Assembly: GCA_026645575.1 (NCBI GenBank)
Contig: JAPKMW010000104.1
Coordinates: forward strand, 1-39,166
DNA length: 39,166 bases
Direction of reading: 5' to 3'
Source of the DNA: Caldilineaceae bacterium
Lineage (GTDB): Bacteria > Chloroflexota > Anaerolineae > Caldilineales > Caldilineaceae
Positions 16,195 to 24,531 of this stretch are shown one piece after another (position 1 is the stretch's first letter; each line of letters starts with the position of its first letter). The notes beneath the pieces were generated by a model, which was not told the origin of the DNA, did no database searches, and saw only the letters and a list, made by a program, of their open reading frames with translations. Position numbers and translations under genes: made by a program.

Positions 16195-19103
16195 GCCGGA
16201 ATTTCTTCACTAAGGTTGGCAAGCGGCGCTTTGCTAATGGTGCAAGTGGGCAGGGATTCGAGAAAAGCGCTCCCATACTCTTTGCGCCAGAGCCGACTGT
16301 CCAGCAGGACAACCACGCCACGGTCAGTGGCGCGCCGGATCAAACGGCCAAAGCCCTGCCGGAAACGTAAGATCGCATCTGGTAGCATATAATCACTAAA
16401 GGAATTTTCCAAATCACGCGAGCGGGCGGCGACAATTGGATCACTCGGCACGGCAAAGGGCAAGCGCACAATTACCAAACAGCGCAACTCATCCCCTGGT
16501 AGATCAACCCCTTCCCAAAAGCTACGCGTCCCCAGCAAGACCGCCTTCTCCAGCCGCCGGTATTCGCGCAACAAGCGGTTGCGACTGCTGGCGCCATGTT
16601 CCAACACCGTAATGCCTGCCCGATCTAATTCAGCGCGGATAGCGTCCGCCGTGGTGCGCAGTTGGGCGTAGCTGGTAAAGAGCGCCAGGGTGCGGCCACC
16701 GGTGGCCAGCGTCGCATCAATGATTGCGCGTTCAACGGCCTGTTGATAGTAGGAGTGATCGGGCAACGGCAGGTCGTGCGGCATCATCAGCAAAGTGTTG
16801 GAAGTGTATGCAAAGGGGCTATCGACCGTCAGGGCAGTGGCGTGCCAGAGACCGAGGCGGTCACGGATAAAGGTAAAACCGGAGCCGGTGCGCAAGGTGG
16901 CGCCAGTGAAGATGGCCGTGCGCCTGGGCAAAGTCAAACTCTTTTCTAAAATTTCATTGACATAGAGCGGCGCAACCGACAAGCTGACCCGGTTGCCCTC
17001 TTCGTTCAACTCCATCCAGGTGATGACGGTATGGCTATCAGTTTCATCATCTTGAAAGACTAGTTCGTCCAGCCGTTGGGCCAGAGTTTGCAACTGGCTT
17101 TGTACATCCTGCACTTCGCTATAAAGAGTGGCTTCCGGTTCGCTCTGCCGCCAACGCAAGGCGTCCAGGCGCTCAAGCACCTTGGTGAGTTGATCCACCA
17201 GTTGGTGCAGACGGGTCGAAGCTTGTGACCAGATGAGTTCGATTTGCGTCCATTGTTGCTGGGTGCGCCGCCGTTGATCGAGATAGATCTGCTGGGAATA
17301 GCCGGCGTCGCGGCGCACATCATCCTGGTGCTGGGCAAAGTAGAGCAGCCGATCAGCAAAGTCATTTAGTTGCTGGGCAAACTGACCGGCAGTGCGCGAA
17401 ATGCGGTTGAGTTGATCCTGCACACCGCTCTGCTCCTGCTGGCGCAATTGGTAATGCAGATGGGTCACCAGTGGCTCATCCAACGACAAACGGCGCAAGA
17501 GCGCCAGCACCCATGACCATTCGATACGATAAGTCATCTGGTCAGTGGCGGCCTCATCCAGGCGGTGCGCTTCATCGACAATCAGGTGCGTATAGGGAGG
17601 CAGGACACGACTCGCCGTCTTGAGATCCGCCACCAGCAGCGCATGGTTAACAATCAGTAAGTGGGCCTGTTCGGCCTGGCGGCGAGCGTGATAGAAGAAA
17701 TCCTGTGTAACGACTAAGCCACTCCTAGCCGGTCCGTGACCGGTGGTGTGGGCGCCGGTCACGGACCGGCTAGGAACTTCGCCGTAAGAATCCTGTGGCT
17801 TGCCATGACCAGCCTGCTCTCCGCAACGCGCCGGCGTGCAGGTGGCGGCATCAGAGCAGATGCGTTGCCAGAGCGCCCGTTCGGTGGCATTGGCTAGGAA
17901 GAGTTCGCTCACATCACCGGTGGTGGTGGTCGGCAACCAGACCAGGACTTTCGCCAGCAATACCAGCTCGGCGGCAGAAAGTTGGCGATTGGCGCGCCAG
18001 GCATGAAGACGCCGAGTACAGAGATAGTTGCTGCGTCCTTTGAGCAAAGCGATATTGGGCAGGGGTTCGCCGGCTTCCTGCAAGGCGGCTTGCAGTTGTG
18101 GTAAATCTTTTTCCAACAACTGTTCTTGCAGCGTAATCGTGTTGGTGGCAATGACGACGCGACGCTGGTTGGCCACGCTCCACAATGCCGCCGGCGCTAG
18201 ATAGGCCAGACTTTTGCCGGTGCCGGTGCCGGCTTCCAGGAGCATGTGGTCGCCCTGGTTAAAGGCGCGCAGCACCTGTTGCGCCATCTGCACCTGACCA
18301 CTGCGCATTTCATAGAGTGGGCCAAGATGCCGAGCCAACGGACCAGCCGGGGCAAAAAAGGTATCAATGCTTGTGGTTGGCATGGGTTGCTGGCCGCTGC
18401 TTTCATCGGCCAGCAGCGCCGCTGAAACTGGTGAGGGCAACCAGGCGCTCATGGAAGGCGCTGCGGGGACTGGCGCCGCCACCGGTTCCCGCCCGAAACG
18501 CTGACGCCTTTCACGGGCGTCAGCAAAGAGCATTAACGGTGGCCAGTCCACTTCGCGGCCACACTCCAATAAGAGATCCAGGGTTGCTGCAGGCAGGGTA
18601 GCAAGAAGCTCATTCAACCGCATAAAGAGTTCGGCGGTCGCCAGGGTATCATCAAGCGCGCGATGAGCCTCGCCCAGTTGGATCTGCAAGGTACGACAAA
18701 GCTCGGCCAGACTATAACTGCCGGCATTGGGCAGCAGAACGGTAGCGAGTTCAAAGGTGTCCAGCACCGGTCGCTGAAAGTGAATACCGGCGGCGCGCAA
18801 AAAGCCCATGTCAAAACCGGCGTTATGCGCAACCACCGCTGTTACATCGGCGCCGACAAAGGCCAATAACTCTGGGGCAATGGCTGCCAGGGTTGGCGCT
18901 TTTACCACGTCGCTATTGCGAATACCGGTTAGTTGCTGAATGCGCAGTGGGATCGCACGTCCAGGGTTGACAAAGGTGATAAATTGATCGAGAATCTGGT
19001 TGCCCTGGAAACGTACGGCGCCGATTTCAATGATCTGATCCCGTTTGGCATCAAGGCCGGTCGTTTCCAGGTCGAGCGCAACAAAGACACGCGCTGTCAT
19101 CAA
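16173..19103 (-). CDS. dinG: DinG-family helicase with N-terminal DEDDh exonuclease
   Basis: A 976-residue fusion. Residues 6-165 are a DnaQ-like 3'-5' exonuclease (D11 and E13 in ALDLETTGL, H94-N95 region VAHNAGFDMGF, H147 and D152). Residues 270-960 are an XPD/DinG-type superfamily 2 helicase: Walker A AGTGTGKS (291-298), DEAH in IVDEAHRL, and the late motifs LLGTRSFWEGVDLPG and RQGFGRLIRR. Cys362, 416, 422 and 427 could hold an iron-sulphur cluster. Residues 439-468 (SYGEVPSRSV to ARSGLVVTQD) are a 30-residue insertion encoded by a palindromic element flanked by a 9-bp duplication (see 17708-17788); without it the family order resumes as QDFFYHARR. The enzyme probably unwinds DNA with 5'-3' polarity in repair. 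It heads a minus-strand cluster. Confidence 0.93.
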   Translation of the reverse strand: MMTARVFVALDLETTGLDAKRDQIIEIGAVRFQGNQILDQFITFVNPGRAIPLRIQQLTGIRNSDVVKAPTLAAIAPELLAFVGADVTAVVAHNAGFDMGFLRAAGIHFQRPVLDTFELATVLLPNAGSYSLAELCRTLQIQLGEAHRALDDTLATAELFMRLNELLATLPAATLDLLLECGREVDWPPLMLFADARERRQRFGREPVAAPVPAAPSMSAWLPSPVSAALLADESSGQQPMPTTSIDTFFAPAGPLARHLGPLYEMRSGQVQMAQQVLRAFNQGDHMLLEAGTGTGKSLAYLAPAALWSVANQRRVVIATNTITLQEQLLEKDLPQLQAALQEAGEPLPNIALLKGRSNYLCTRRLHAWRANRQLSAAELVLLAKVLVWLPTTTTGDVSELFLANATERALWQRICSDAATCTPARCGEQAGHGKPQDSYGEVPSRSVTGAHTTGHGPARSGLVVTQDFFYHARRQAEQAHLLIVNHALLVADLKTASRVLPPYTHLIVDEAHRLDEAATDQMTYRIEWSWVLALLRRLSLDEPLVTHLHYQLRQQEQSGVQDQLNRISRTAGQFAQQLNDFADRLLYFAQHQDDVRRDAGYSQQIYLDQRRRTQQQWTQIELIWSQASTRLHQLVDQLTKVLERLDALRWRQSEPEATLYSEVQDVQSQLQTLAQRLDELVFQDDETDSHTVITWMELNEEGNRVSLSVAPLYVNEILEKSLTLPRRTAIFTGATLRTGSGFTFIRDRLGLWHATALTVDSPFAYTSNTLLMMPHDLPLPDHSYYQQAVERAIIDATLATGGRTLALFTSYAQLRTTADAIRAELDRAGITVLEHGASSRNRLLREYRRLEKAVLLGTRSFWEGVDLPGDELRCLVIVRLPFAVPSDPIVAARSRDLENSFSDYMLPDAILRFRQGFGRLIRRATDRGVVVLLDSRLWRKEYGSAFLESLPTCTISKAPLANLSEEIPAWLTTTP
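17699..17797. mobile_element. 81-bp palindromic element in the DinG-like gene, with 9-bp target duplication
   Basis: Direct repeats aatcctgtg (17699-17707 and 17789-17797) bracket an 81-bp element (17708-17788). Its core is a perfect 21-bp inverted repeat (17723-17743 with 17755-17775, tcctagccggtccgtgaccgg) around an 11-nt loop, and its ends taacgactaag and cttcgccgtaag are imperfect inverted repeats. Element plus one duplicate is 90 bp, exactly 30 codons, so the host frame stays open. It encodes nothing itself and must be moved by a transposase elsewhere. Confidence 0.85.
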
Positions 19104-19240
19104 GTTGTCTCTGCTCTACATTTTAAGCGCACCCCGACGTGAGGTACAAGCAAATCATTGCGAGATGCAATTTTGCCCTATTATACCGGATTCTGCAAAA
19201 AAGTCACTATTGAATGTAGGACGTGACAAAATTTGCTGCT

Positions 19241-19729
19241 TTATCGGCGCATCATACGCATATAGGTGTTTACCCCCGGCGAAAAGAGGAGCATGGCGCC
19301 GCCAATGCCATAGATCAAGGCCGATGCCATCAACAGCATGACGAAAGGATGATAGAACTCAAAGGCAATCATCAGGAACGCAAGGGGGATGACGCTAATA
19401 CTGGCGAATAACCAACTAAGCCCCATTAAAATGCGCACCCAATTGAAACCCAAGTAAAGCATAATGCACCAGAAGATGTGAAAGGCCAATTCCTTTCCTT
19501 GTTCGGCCAGTGCGGCCTGTTGGTAAGCGCTGCTTTCAGTCAGGGCTAATGCCTGATCAAGCAACATTGCATCAACATCGTCGAACCGGGCGGCGGCCTG
19601 ATAGATCAACTCAATGATTGATGGCAATAGATAACCCTGGAAGGTGGCAATGACAAGGATGCCCAACAACAAGTGCATACCAATCATCGTGCATAACAAC
19701 CGCTGCCCCTTGACAAACTGTTCATTCAT
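19241..19729 (-). CDS. Small four-helix membrane protein, paralogue 1
   Basis: A 162-residue protein with about four hydrophobic segments (near 12-33, 83-104, 106-127 and 130-153). The start at 19729 follows GGAGGAG. It is clearly related to the next gene: both begin MN(E/K)Q, both have an L(A/S)EQG block before the second helix, then LYLG(F/Y)(N/G)W(V/I)R, and both end in MR(M/T)MRR. No known family was recognised. The short basic C-terminus lies presumably in the cytoplasm. The pair probably arose by tandem duplication. Confidence 0.7.
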   Translation of the reverse strand: MNEQFVKGQRLLCTMIGMHLLLGILVIATFQGYLLPSIIELIYQAAARFDDVDAMLLDQALALTESSAYQQAALAEQGKELAFHIFWCIMLYLGFNWVRILMGLSWLFASISVIPLAFLMIAFEFYHPFVMLLMASALIYGIGGAMLLFSPGVNTYMRMMRR

Positions 19730-19937
19730 AGCTCCTCCTACCGATATCGCTTGTGCAGCTTCTGCACGCCTGAACAGCTACAAGAATAGTAGCGTTAGCG
19801 CGCTTTGCCATCAGACAAATGTCCTGCAAAATGCCGAATATCATTACGGCTTTCTTACAGCTAAGCAGTGATTATGATTCAGTGGCGGCGGGACAAAGAG
19901 CCGGCCATGAGGGCAGAGTGCAATCGAAATTATATCG

Positions 19938-20414
19938 CTATCGACGCATCGTCCGCATAGAGTAATTAATGCTAGGCAGGCAAAGAATCGCGAGTGCACA
20001 GCAGAGATAGAGTATTGATGTAGCCAGGCCATAGACCAGCAGGTTTGGCCAGAGATCAAACGCTTGGGTCAATAAGTAGGCCACCATGAGGCCGCTGCCC
20101 CCCTTTGCCAACCAGACCATGCACCAGAGCCAGCGAATCCAGCCATAGCCCAAGTACAGAATGACCAACCCCAAGATCAATAGTGCATAGGTTAACCCTT
20201 GTTCACTGAGAAAATTCCGCTGGTCGAGCGTAACAAAGTACCCCAGCAAGCTTTGAACGGCGCGCACGTCCGCCACAGGAACCTGGGCGATGGCATCATG
20301 ATACCAGGAAAGCAGTACCGAGCGCGAGAGCCAAAAAGTCAGCCCATCCATTACTAAAACGAGCGCAATCACCAGCGCGAGCAGTTGTTGACCACGTTGA
20401 AGTTGTTTATTCAT
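19938..20414 (-). CDS. Small four-helix membrane protein, paralogue 2
   Basis: A 158-residue relative of the downstream gene, ending SINYSMRTMRR. The start at 20414 has GGAG eight bases upstream and fits the paralogue; the longer frame to 20591 adds 59 residues partly encoded by ggttggtt-type simple sequence and is not supported. Four hydrophobic segments, short loops, no catalytic motif. It is divergent from the GT2 gene. The 208-bp gap to paralogue 1 holds no gene. Confidence 0.7.
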   Translation of the reverse strand: MNKQLQRGQQLLALVIALVLVMDGLTFWLSRSVLLSWYHDAIAQVPVADVRAVQSLLGYFVTLDQRNFLSEQGLTYALLILGLVILYLGYGWIRWLWCMVWLAKGGSGLMVAYLLTQAFDLWPNLLVYGLATSILYLCCALAILCLPSINYSMRTMRR

Positions 20415-20669
20415 TTTGATCTCCTCTTCCTCTACCATCTCTACATGAATGTCACTTATCCTTTTTCCTATGCGAATTGGTTGGTTGGTTGTGGTTGGTT
20501 GATACTTCGGTTGCGTGCTAAAGATGCAATCTTTGCCATTTTGCGGCACAATATCAAGATAGCGAAAGCGGCGCTGTTGGTAATCCGACAAAAGCTAGAT
20601 CGTGATTCCGCCAATCTGCCGCTCGATTTTACAAATGCCTTATCTAGATTACAGCGTAAAGTTTCCGTA

Positions 20670-21773
20670 ATGAATATACTACCCGTTTCTGTCATCGTTA
20701 CCGTTTTTAATGAGCAACAACAGATTGAGCGGCTGCTCATTTCACTAGCGAACCAAAGTCATCGTCCCGCTGAAGTGGTCATTTGTGATGGCGGTAGCGG
20801 TGACGGCACCATTGAAACGATTCAAAGCTGGCTGGCGCACAACCCACAGCAGTTGCCCCAGTTACGGGTTCTCGTCGAACCGGGTGCGAATATCAGCCGG
20901 GGTCGTAACATTGCCATTGCGGCGGCGACCAGCCCCATCATTGTTGCGACCGACGCCGGCGTGACGCTGACGCCAGGCTGGCTAGCCGCCTTGACGGCGC
21001 CTTGGGCCAACACCGATCCCATCGGGGCGCCGGAGCAAGCGCCCTTGGCGGTCGCCGGTTTTTTTGAGGCCGATACAGGTAACACAACCGGTGCGCCTGC
21101 GCTCTTTGTCACAGCAATGGCGGCGACAGTGTTGCCGCAACGCAGCGAAATCAACCCGAACAAGTTCTTGCCCAGCAGTCGTTCGGTGGCCTTTACCAAA
21201 GCGGCCTGGCAGGCGGCGGGCGGCTACCCCGAATGGTTGGACTATTGTGAAGATCTGCTCTTTGATTTTGCCATCAATGCCCAGCGGCCAGCAGCGCCAT
21301 CGGCTTTCGTCTGGGCGCCGGATGCTGTGGTCTACTTTCGCCCACGCGATTCACTGCGCGCCTTCTGGACGCAGTATTACCGCTATGCACGAGGTGATGG
21401 CAAGGCCGATCTCTGGCGCAAACGGCACTTGATCCGCTATGTCACCTATGGTGTGCTGCTGCCGGCGTTGCTAGGCCATGCGTTTTGGGGCTTCTTTGCT
21501 CGCTGGCTAGGATGGGCCGGGCTACTCCTGGGTGTTGCGCTATACTGTATACAGCCGTGGCAACGCTTACAGCAGTTAGGGCGCGGATTGACTACCCTAC
21601 AATGGTTGCAAGCCGTGCTCCTGGTGCCGATCATTCGGGTGGTGGGGGATCTCGCCAAGATGACCGGCTACCCGGTGGGGCTTTGGTGGCGTCGACAGCA
21701 GTGGCAGCGGGCTGAGATTCATTGGCGTGAAAAGATAGAGGACAGAAGACAGAAGACAGAAGACGGCGCGTAG
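20670..21773 (+). CDS. GT2-family glycosyltransferase
   Basis: A 367-residue inverting GT-A enzyme from ATG 20670. The N-terminus PVSVIVTVFNEQQQIERLL, then CDGGSGDGT, is the nucleotide-binding fold; TDAGVTLTPGWLA holds the DxD-like metal site; PEWLDYCEDLLF is the catalytic ED block. Hydrophobic segments around 255-300 anchor it to the membrane. Such enzymes add sugars to lipid-linked or surface glycans. A longer frame starting at 20385 overlaps the divergent gene's leader and is less likely. The last residues (EDRRQKTEDGA) are encoded by a 7-bp tandem repeat, so the tail is probably a recent extension with no function. Confidence 0.85.
   Translation: MNILPVSVIVTVFNEQQQIERLLISLANQSHRPAEVVICDGGSGDGTIETIQSWLAHNPQQLPQLRVLVEPGANISRGRNIAIAAATSPIIVATDAGVTLTPGWLAALTAPWANTDPIGAPEQAPLAVAGFFEADTGNTTGAPALFVTAMAATVLPQRSEINPNKFLPSSRSVAFTKAAWQAAGGYPEWLDYCEDLLFDFAINAQRPAAPSAFVWAPDAVVYFRPRDSLRAFWTQYYRYARGDGKADLWRKRHLIRYVTYGVLLPALLGHAFWGFFARWLGWAGLLLGVALYCIQPWQRLQQLGRGLTTLQWLQAVLLVPIIRVVGDLAKMTGYPVGLWWRRQQWQRAEIHWREKIEDRRQKTEDGA
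21742..21767 (+). repeat. 7-bp tandem repeat at the 3' end of the GT2 gene
   Basis: Three units of acagaag followed by acgg, inside the last codons of the glycosyltransferase. Heptamer repeats of this type are common simple repeats in cyanobacteria and other bacteria. Confidence 0.7.
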
Positions 21774-21811
21774 GCCAGCGTTTGAATATAGCCGAATGGC
21801 CAGTAGAATCC

Positions 21812-21837
21812 GTCCCGTAGGGACACTTGAGTTTAGG
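21812..21837. repeat. 26-bp dispersed repeat, copy 1
   Basis: gtcccgtagggacac followed by ttgagtttagg. It matches 30596-30621 at 23 of 26 positions. The first half is itself a small palindrome (gtccc-gta-gggac). Confidence 0.6.
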
Positions 21838-21856
21838 TGGGAAGAGGACAATAAGC

Positions 21857-22369
21857 GTGAATAAGCAAGAGGCAGGAAAGAATAAATTTGTGCGCCGGCA
21901 GGTGCAGGCCGATTTGGTGGAGGCGACGCCGGGGAACGGCGCACTGGGGCATTGGGTGCTGGCCTCGCCGATGCTTGGCTTTTTGGCGTGGATGTGGGTG
22001 GATATTGTGCATCACTTTAGCCCGCTCGATCAACGTTGGCTCAATATTAGCATTGGGCTGGCGCTCTTTGCCCTGTTGCTTGTGTTACCATTCGGCTATG
22101 TGGCCCATGCCTTTGTGCTAGCGTTGCCACGCATCTTTCAAAATGCCGGCTGGGAAGTGGAGCCGCTGGAGCCGGTGAAGCCGGAAGAGATGTATATAGT
22201 GCAATATCGCTATCAAGCTCGTCACTACGCGCCGCGCAGTTGGCGGCGCGCCTGGCTACGGGCCGGTCAGGGTTGGGTCTACCTGGAAATTATGGCGATC
22301 TTCATCGGCGCCATCGGCATGATTCCCTTGTTCTTTAGTGCAACGGAATTCGGTTTCGGACAATATTAG
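21857..22369 (+). CDS. Small membrane protein of unknown function
   Basis: A 170-residue protein starting at GTG 21857 behind GAAGAGGA; a TTG at 21827 would lie inside a dispersed repeat. It has about three hydrophobic segments (about 38-58, 66-96 and 145-165) and a soluble middle part with EPVKPEEMYIVQYRYQAR. No family recognised. It follows the GT2 gene by 83 nt and shares its strand, so co-transcription is possible but a surface-glycan role is only a guess. The gene ends before a hairpin at 22391-22457. Confidence 0.65.
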   Translation: MNKQEAGKNKFVRRQVQADLVEATPGNGALGHWVLASPMLGFLAWMWVDIVHHFSPLDQRWLNISIGLALFALLLVLPFGYVAHAFVLALPRIFQNAGWEVEPLEPVKPEEMYIVQYRYQARHYAPRSWRRAWLRAGQGWVYLEIMAIFIGAIGMIPLFFSATEFGFGQY

Positions 22370-22390
22370 TAGGTGCAGTTTGTGCAAACA

Positions 22391-22457
22391 GTACAGCGGA
22401 TTTAGGCGGGAACGGAGGGGAGCGCTTCAAATCGGTTCCCGCCTAACCCCGCTGTAC
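22391..22457. terminator. Bidirectional hairpin of the B family
   Basis: Arms 22391-22413 and 22435-22457 pair at 21 of 23 positions around a 21-nt loop. It sits between two convergent genes and covers the stop codon of the minus-strand one. The left part (aacagtacagcggatttagg...) matches the outer arm of palindromic element B at 24 of 29 positions. Confidence 0.65.
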
Positions 22458-23051
22458 TGTATTGGTTGCCCACTCCCGGATCTGTTCAGCGACTGCTTGC
22501 GGTGTGGCATGGGTGGTGTCAACGGCGGGCATGGGCGGATCAAAGGCGGTGGCGGCGTGGTCGAGCAACCACTGAGCGAATTGGCGGTGCTGTTCAATGA
22601 ACTCCGGTGCGCCACATTGCCGCCAAGTGGGACGGGCCAGAAGGCGGGCCGCGCGCGTAGCGTCGTCACAGTGGAGATTGAGGTAATAGATTCGGCTAAA
22701 AAGGGCGCGGTGATCGCACCGATCGACATCTTGCGACAACATCGTGCCACAGAGCAGGGTGTAGCGCCCATTTTGGGCAATGGCATGGGCCAAGCGCAAC
22801 CAATTGCTGCGATGTTGTTGCCAGTCGGCGGCGTGGATGATGTCGGTGTCAAAGATTTCCCAATCAGGTAACAATGTGCGCAACGCGGCAACCACCGTCG
22901 TCTTGCCAACCCCGCTAGCGCCGGTGACAATCCAGAGCGGAACGATCCGCTGTGCTTCTACACGGTCACAGACCGGACAACGTATGGCTTGCGCTGCGAC
23001 ATCCACCAGCGGTTGCATATAGCCGCCGCATCCTTGACAAACTAACGCCAT
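22443..23051 (-). CDS. Zinc-ribbon P-loop nucleotide kinase-like protein
   Basis: A 202-residue protein from ATG 23051 (GAGGTG upstream). The N-terminus has a four-cysteine ribbon, CQGCGG and CPVCD (about residues 5-28), which probably binds zinc. An NTPase domain follows: Walker A GASGVGKTT, an IFDTDII block in place of the kinase DxD region, and LNLHCDDATRAARLLARP, like the arginine-rich lid of small-molecule kinases. The substrate is unknown; the pattern resembles shikimate/gluconate-type kinases, but no specific residue set was matched. It lies 28 nt after the GT4 gene on the same strand and is probably its partner in one transcript. Confidence 0.7.
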   Translation of the reverse strand: MALVCQGCGGYMQPLVDVAAQAIRCPVCDRVEAQRIVPLWIVTGASGVGKTTVVAALRTLLPDWEIFDTDIIHAADWQQHRSNWLRLAHAIAQNGRYTLLCGTMLSQDVDRCDHRALFSRIYYLNLHCDDATRAARLLARPTWRQCGAPEFIEQHRQFAQWLLDHAATAFDPPMPAVDTTHATPQAVAEQIREWATNTVQRG

Positions 23052-23079
23052 ATTACACCTCACCGCATCTCCCTTTATC

Positions 23080-24321
23080 TTACCGTTGCAAGCGCTGAAA
23101 GTGGGCCAGATAGCGGCGCACCAATGGCGGCCACCCCAACTCAGTTTCGATCCGTTGACGGGCGGCGGCGCCCATCCGTTGCCGCAGATCCGGATCAGCC
23201 GCCACTTTAGCCAGCGCCACGGCCAGGGCGGCTGGGTCGCCTTCCGCAGTCAGGAAACCGGTCTCACCATCGATAATCGCCAGCGGGTTGCCGGCCACCG
23301 TGGAGCCGACCACGGTTTTGCCGCAGCTCATGGCATCCAGCACACAGACATTTAAGCCATCGACCGGTTTGCGCACAGACGGGTTGACCAGCACATCACA
23401 GGCATTATAATAGACGCTGATCCTATCTTTCGGCACGTTGCCAACCCAGCGCAGCCGGTCACTCACCCCCAGGTCATGCGCCAGCATCTGCCATTCCGCC
23501 TTTTGATCGCCTTCGCCAACCATCACCGCCAATACATCCTGGTCGCGCAGCGGGGGTTCGGCCAGGGCGCGGATCAGGGTGTCAAAGCCCTTTTTGTAGA
23601 CCATGCGGCCAACACAGAGAATGATGACAGGATGACAGGGTGACAAGGTGGCGGAAAGATAATCTGATAGCCACTGGGTGCGGAGGTCGGCGACGCCGCC
23701 GGAGTCGGGTTGGAGGGCGGCAGGATCGGCGCCATAGAGGATGAGATCGAATTTAGCGAGAACGGTCGAGTCCAGGGCGACAACGGCGTCACGCAGGTCG
23801 GCGCTGTTAGCGGTCATCAGGCTGGCCTGGCGCATAGCAAAGCGGGCCAAGGTGCGAAAAACGGCGTTGGCATTGGCAACTTGCGCATCCGAACCAGGTA
23901 CGGAGATGACCAGCGGAATCCCCAGCAGGCGACTCGCCACGGCGCCGATCAAACCGTTGGGCAGGAGCCAGTGTGCATGCAGCAGATCCGGTCGCAGCCG
24001 TCGCGCTTCCCGTGTCACAGTCGCCATACCGGCAGCCATCATCGCCGGCCCTAGCCAATAACTATTACGCCGCAAGGCCAGGTCCGATTGCATGGTGCGC
24101 ATATAGCCCAATGTATGCGCTTCATCACTCAAGGCATACCGATAAAGACGCAGATCCAGCAGTTTCTGTCTTCCTGTCTCCTGATAAGCCGGATCAAAGG
24201 GCGCCCAAACTGTAACGCGTTGCTCCTGGCGGACAAATTCCTGACAGAGCGCTTCGATAAAGGCGCCGCTAAAATCGCCGGAAAAGCGGGGATAGTTGTG
24301 AGTTAAAACGCCAATGTGCAT
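23080..24321 (-). CDS. GT4-family glycosyltransferase
   Basis: A 413-residue GT-B enzyme beginning MHIGVLTHNYPRFSGDFSGAF, which is typical of GT4 enzymes acting on surface glycans. The acceptor side has LLHAHWLLPNGLIG, the donor side CVGRMVYKKGFDTLIRAL, and the block DGLNVCVLDAMSCGKTVVG stands where EX7E is usual (the second Glu is Asp). Around residues 224-235, the stretch LSATLSPCHPVI is encoded by four 8-bp repeat units (23621-23652). It lies between the sugar-binding fold and the donor domain, in the linker, where an insertion is tolerable. It precedes the zinc-ribbon gene by 28 nt. Confidence 0.88.
   Translation of the reverse strand: MHIGVLTHNYPRFSGDFSGAFIEALCQEFVRQEQRVTVWAPFDPAYQETGRQKLLDLRLYRYALSDEAHTLGYMRTMQSDLALRRNSYWLGPAMMAAGMATVTREARRLRPDLLHAHWLLPNGLIGAVASRLLGIPLVISVPGSDAQVANANAVFRTLARFAMRQASLMTANSADLRDAVVALDSTVLAKFDLILYGADPAALQPDSGGVADLRTQWLSDYLSATLSPCHPVIILCVGRMVYKKGFDTLIRALAEPPLRDQDVLAVMVGEGDQKAEWQMLAHDLGVSDRLRWVGNVPKDRISVYYNACDVLVNPSVRKPVDGLNVCVLDAMSCGKTVVGSTVAGNPLAIIDGETGFLTAEGDPAALAVALAKVAADPDLRQRMGAAARQRIETELGWPPLVRRYLAHFQRLQR
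23621..23652 (-). repeat. 8-bp tandem repeat inside a glycosyltransferase gene
   Basis: On the minus strand caccttg-tcaccctg-tcatcctg-tcatcatt, about four octamers of the same family as 34424-34495. It encodes SPCHPVI-like sequence in the inter-domain linker. Confidence 0.75.
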
Positions 24322-24402
24322 GATTTGTCGTGAGTGTTGCTATGAATTTGAAAAACCCATTATCGCATTATCTCACGTTGATCACAAACGGAGGCGTCGG
24401 TT

Positions 24403-24498
24403 GCCAGTCCAATATCACCGCGAATCAAGCGAATTAGCGAATCACGTCGGCGAAAAAGATTCGCTAATCCCAATGATTCGCGGTGATATTGGACTGGC
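24403..24498. repeat. Long two-part hairpin
   Basis: Outer arms 24403-24427 and 24474-24498 pair perfectly over 25 bp. Inner arms 24433-24443 and 24458-24468 pair perfectly over 11 bp, with 5-nt unpaired stretches on both sides between the stems and a 14-nt loop. It fills the space between the start of the GT4 gene (24321) and the end of the LysM gene (24532), both on the minus strand. It may terminate the LysM transcript or be a repeat element. Confidence 0.8.
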
Positions 24499-24531
24499 GA
24501 CACAACCAATCAAAACTGCTTTGTTAGAATA

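Noticed and set aside
19938..20591. Long form of membrane paralogue 2
   Set aside because: The extra 59 residues are absent in the paralogue, and a good ribosome site supports the start at 20414.
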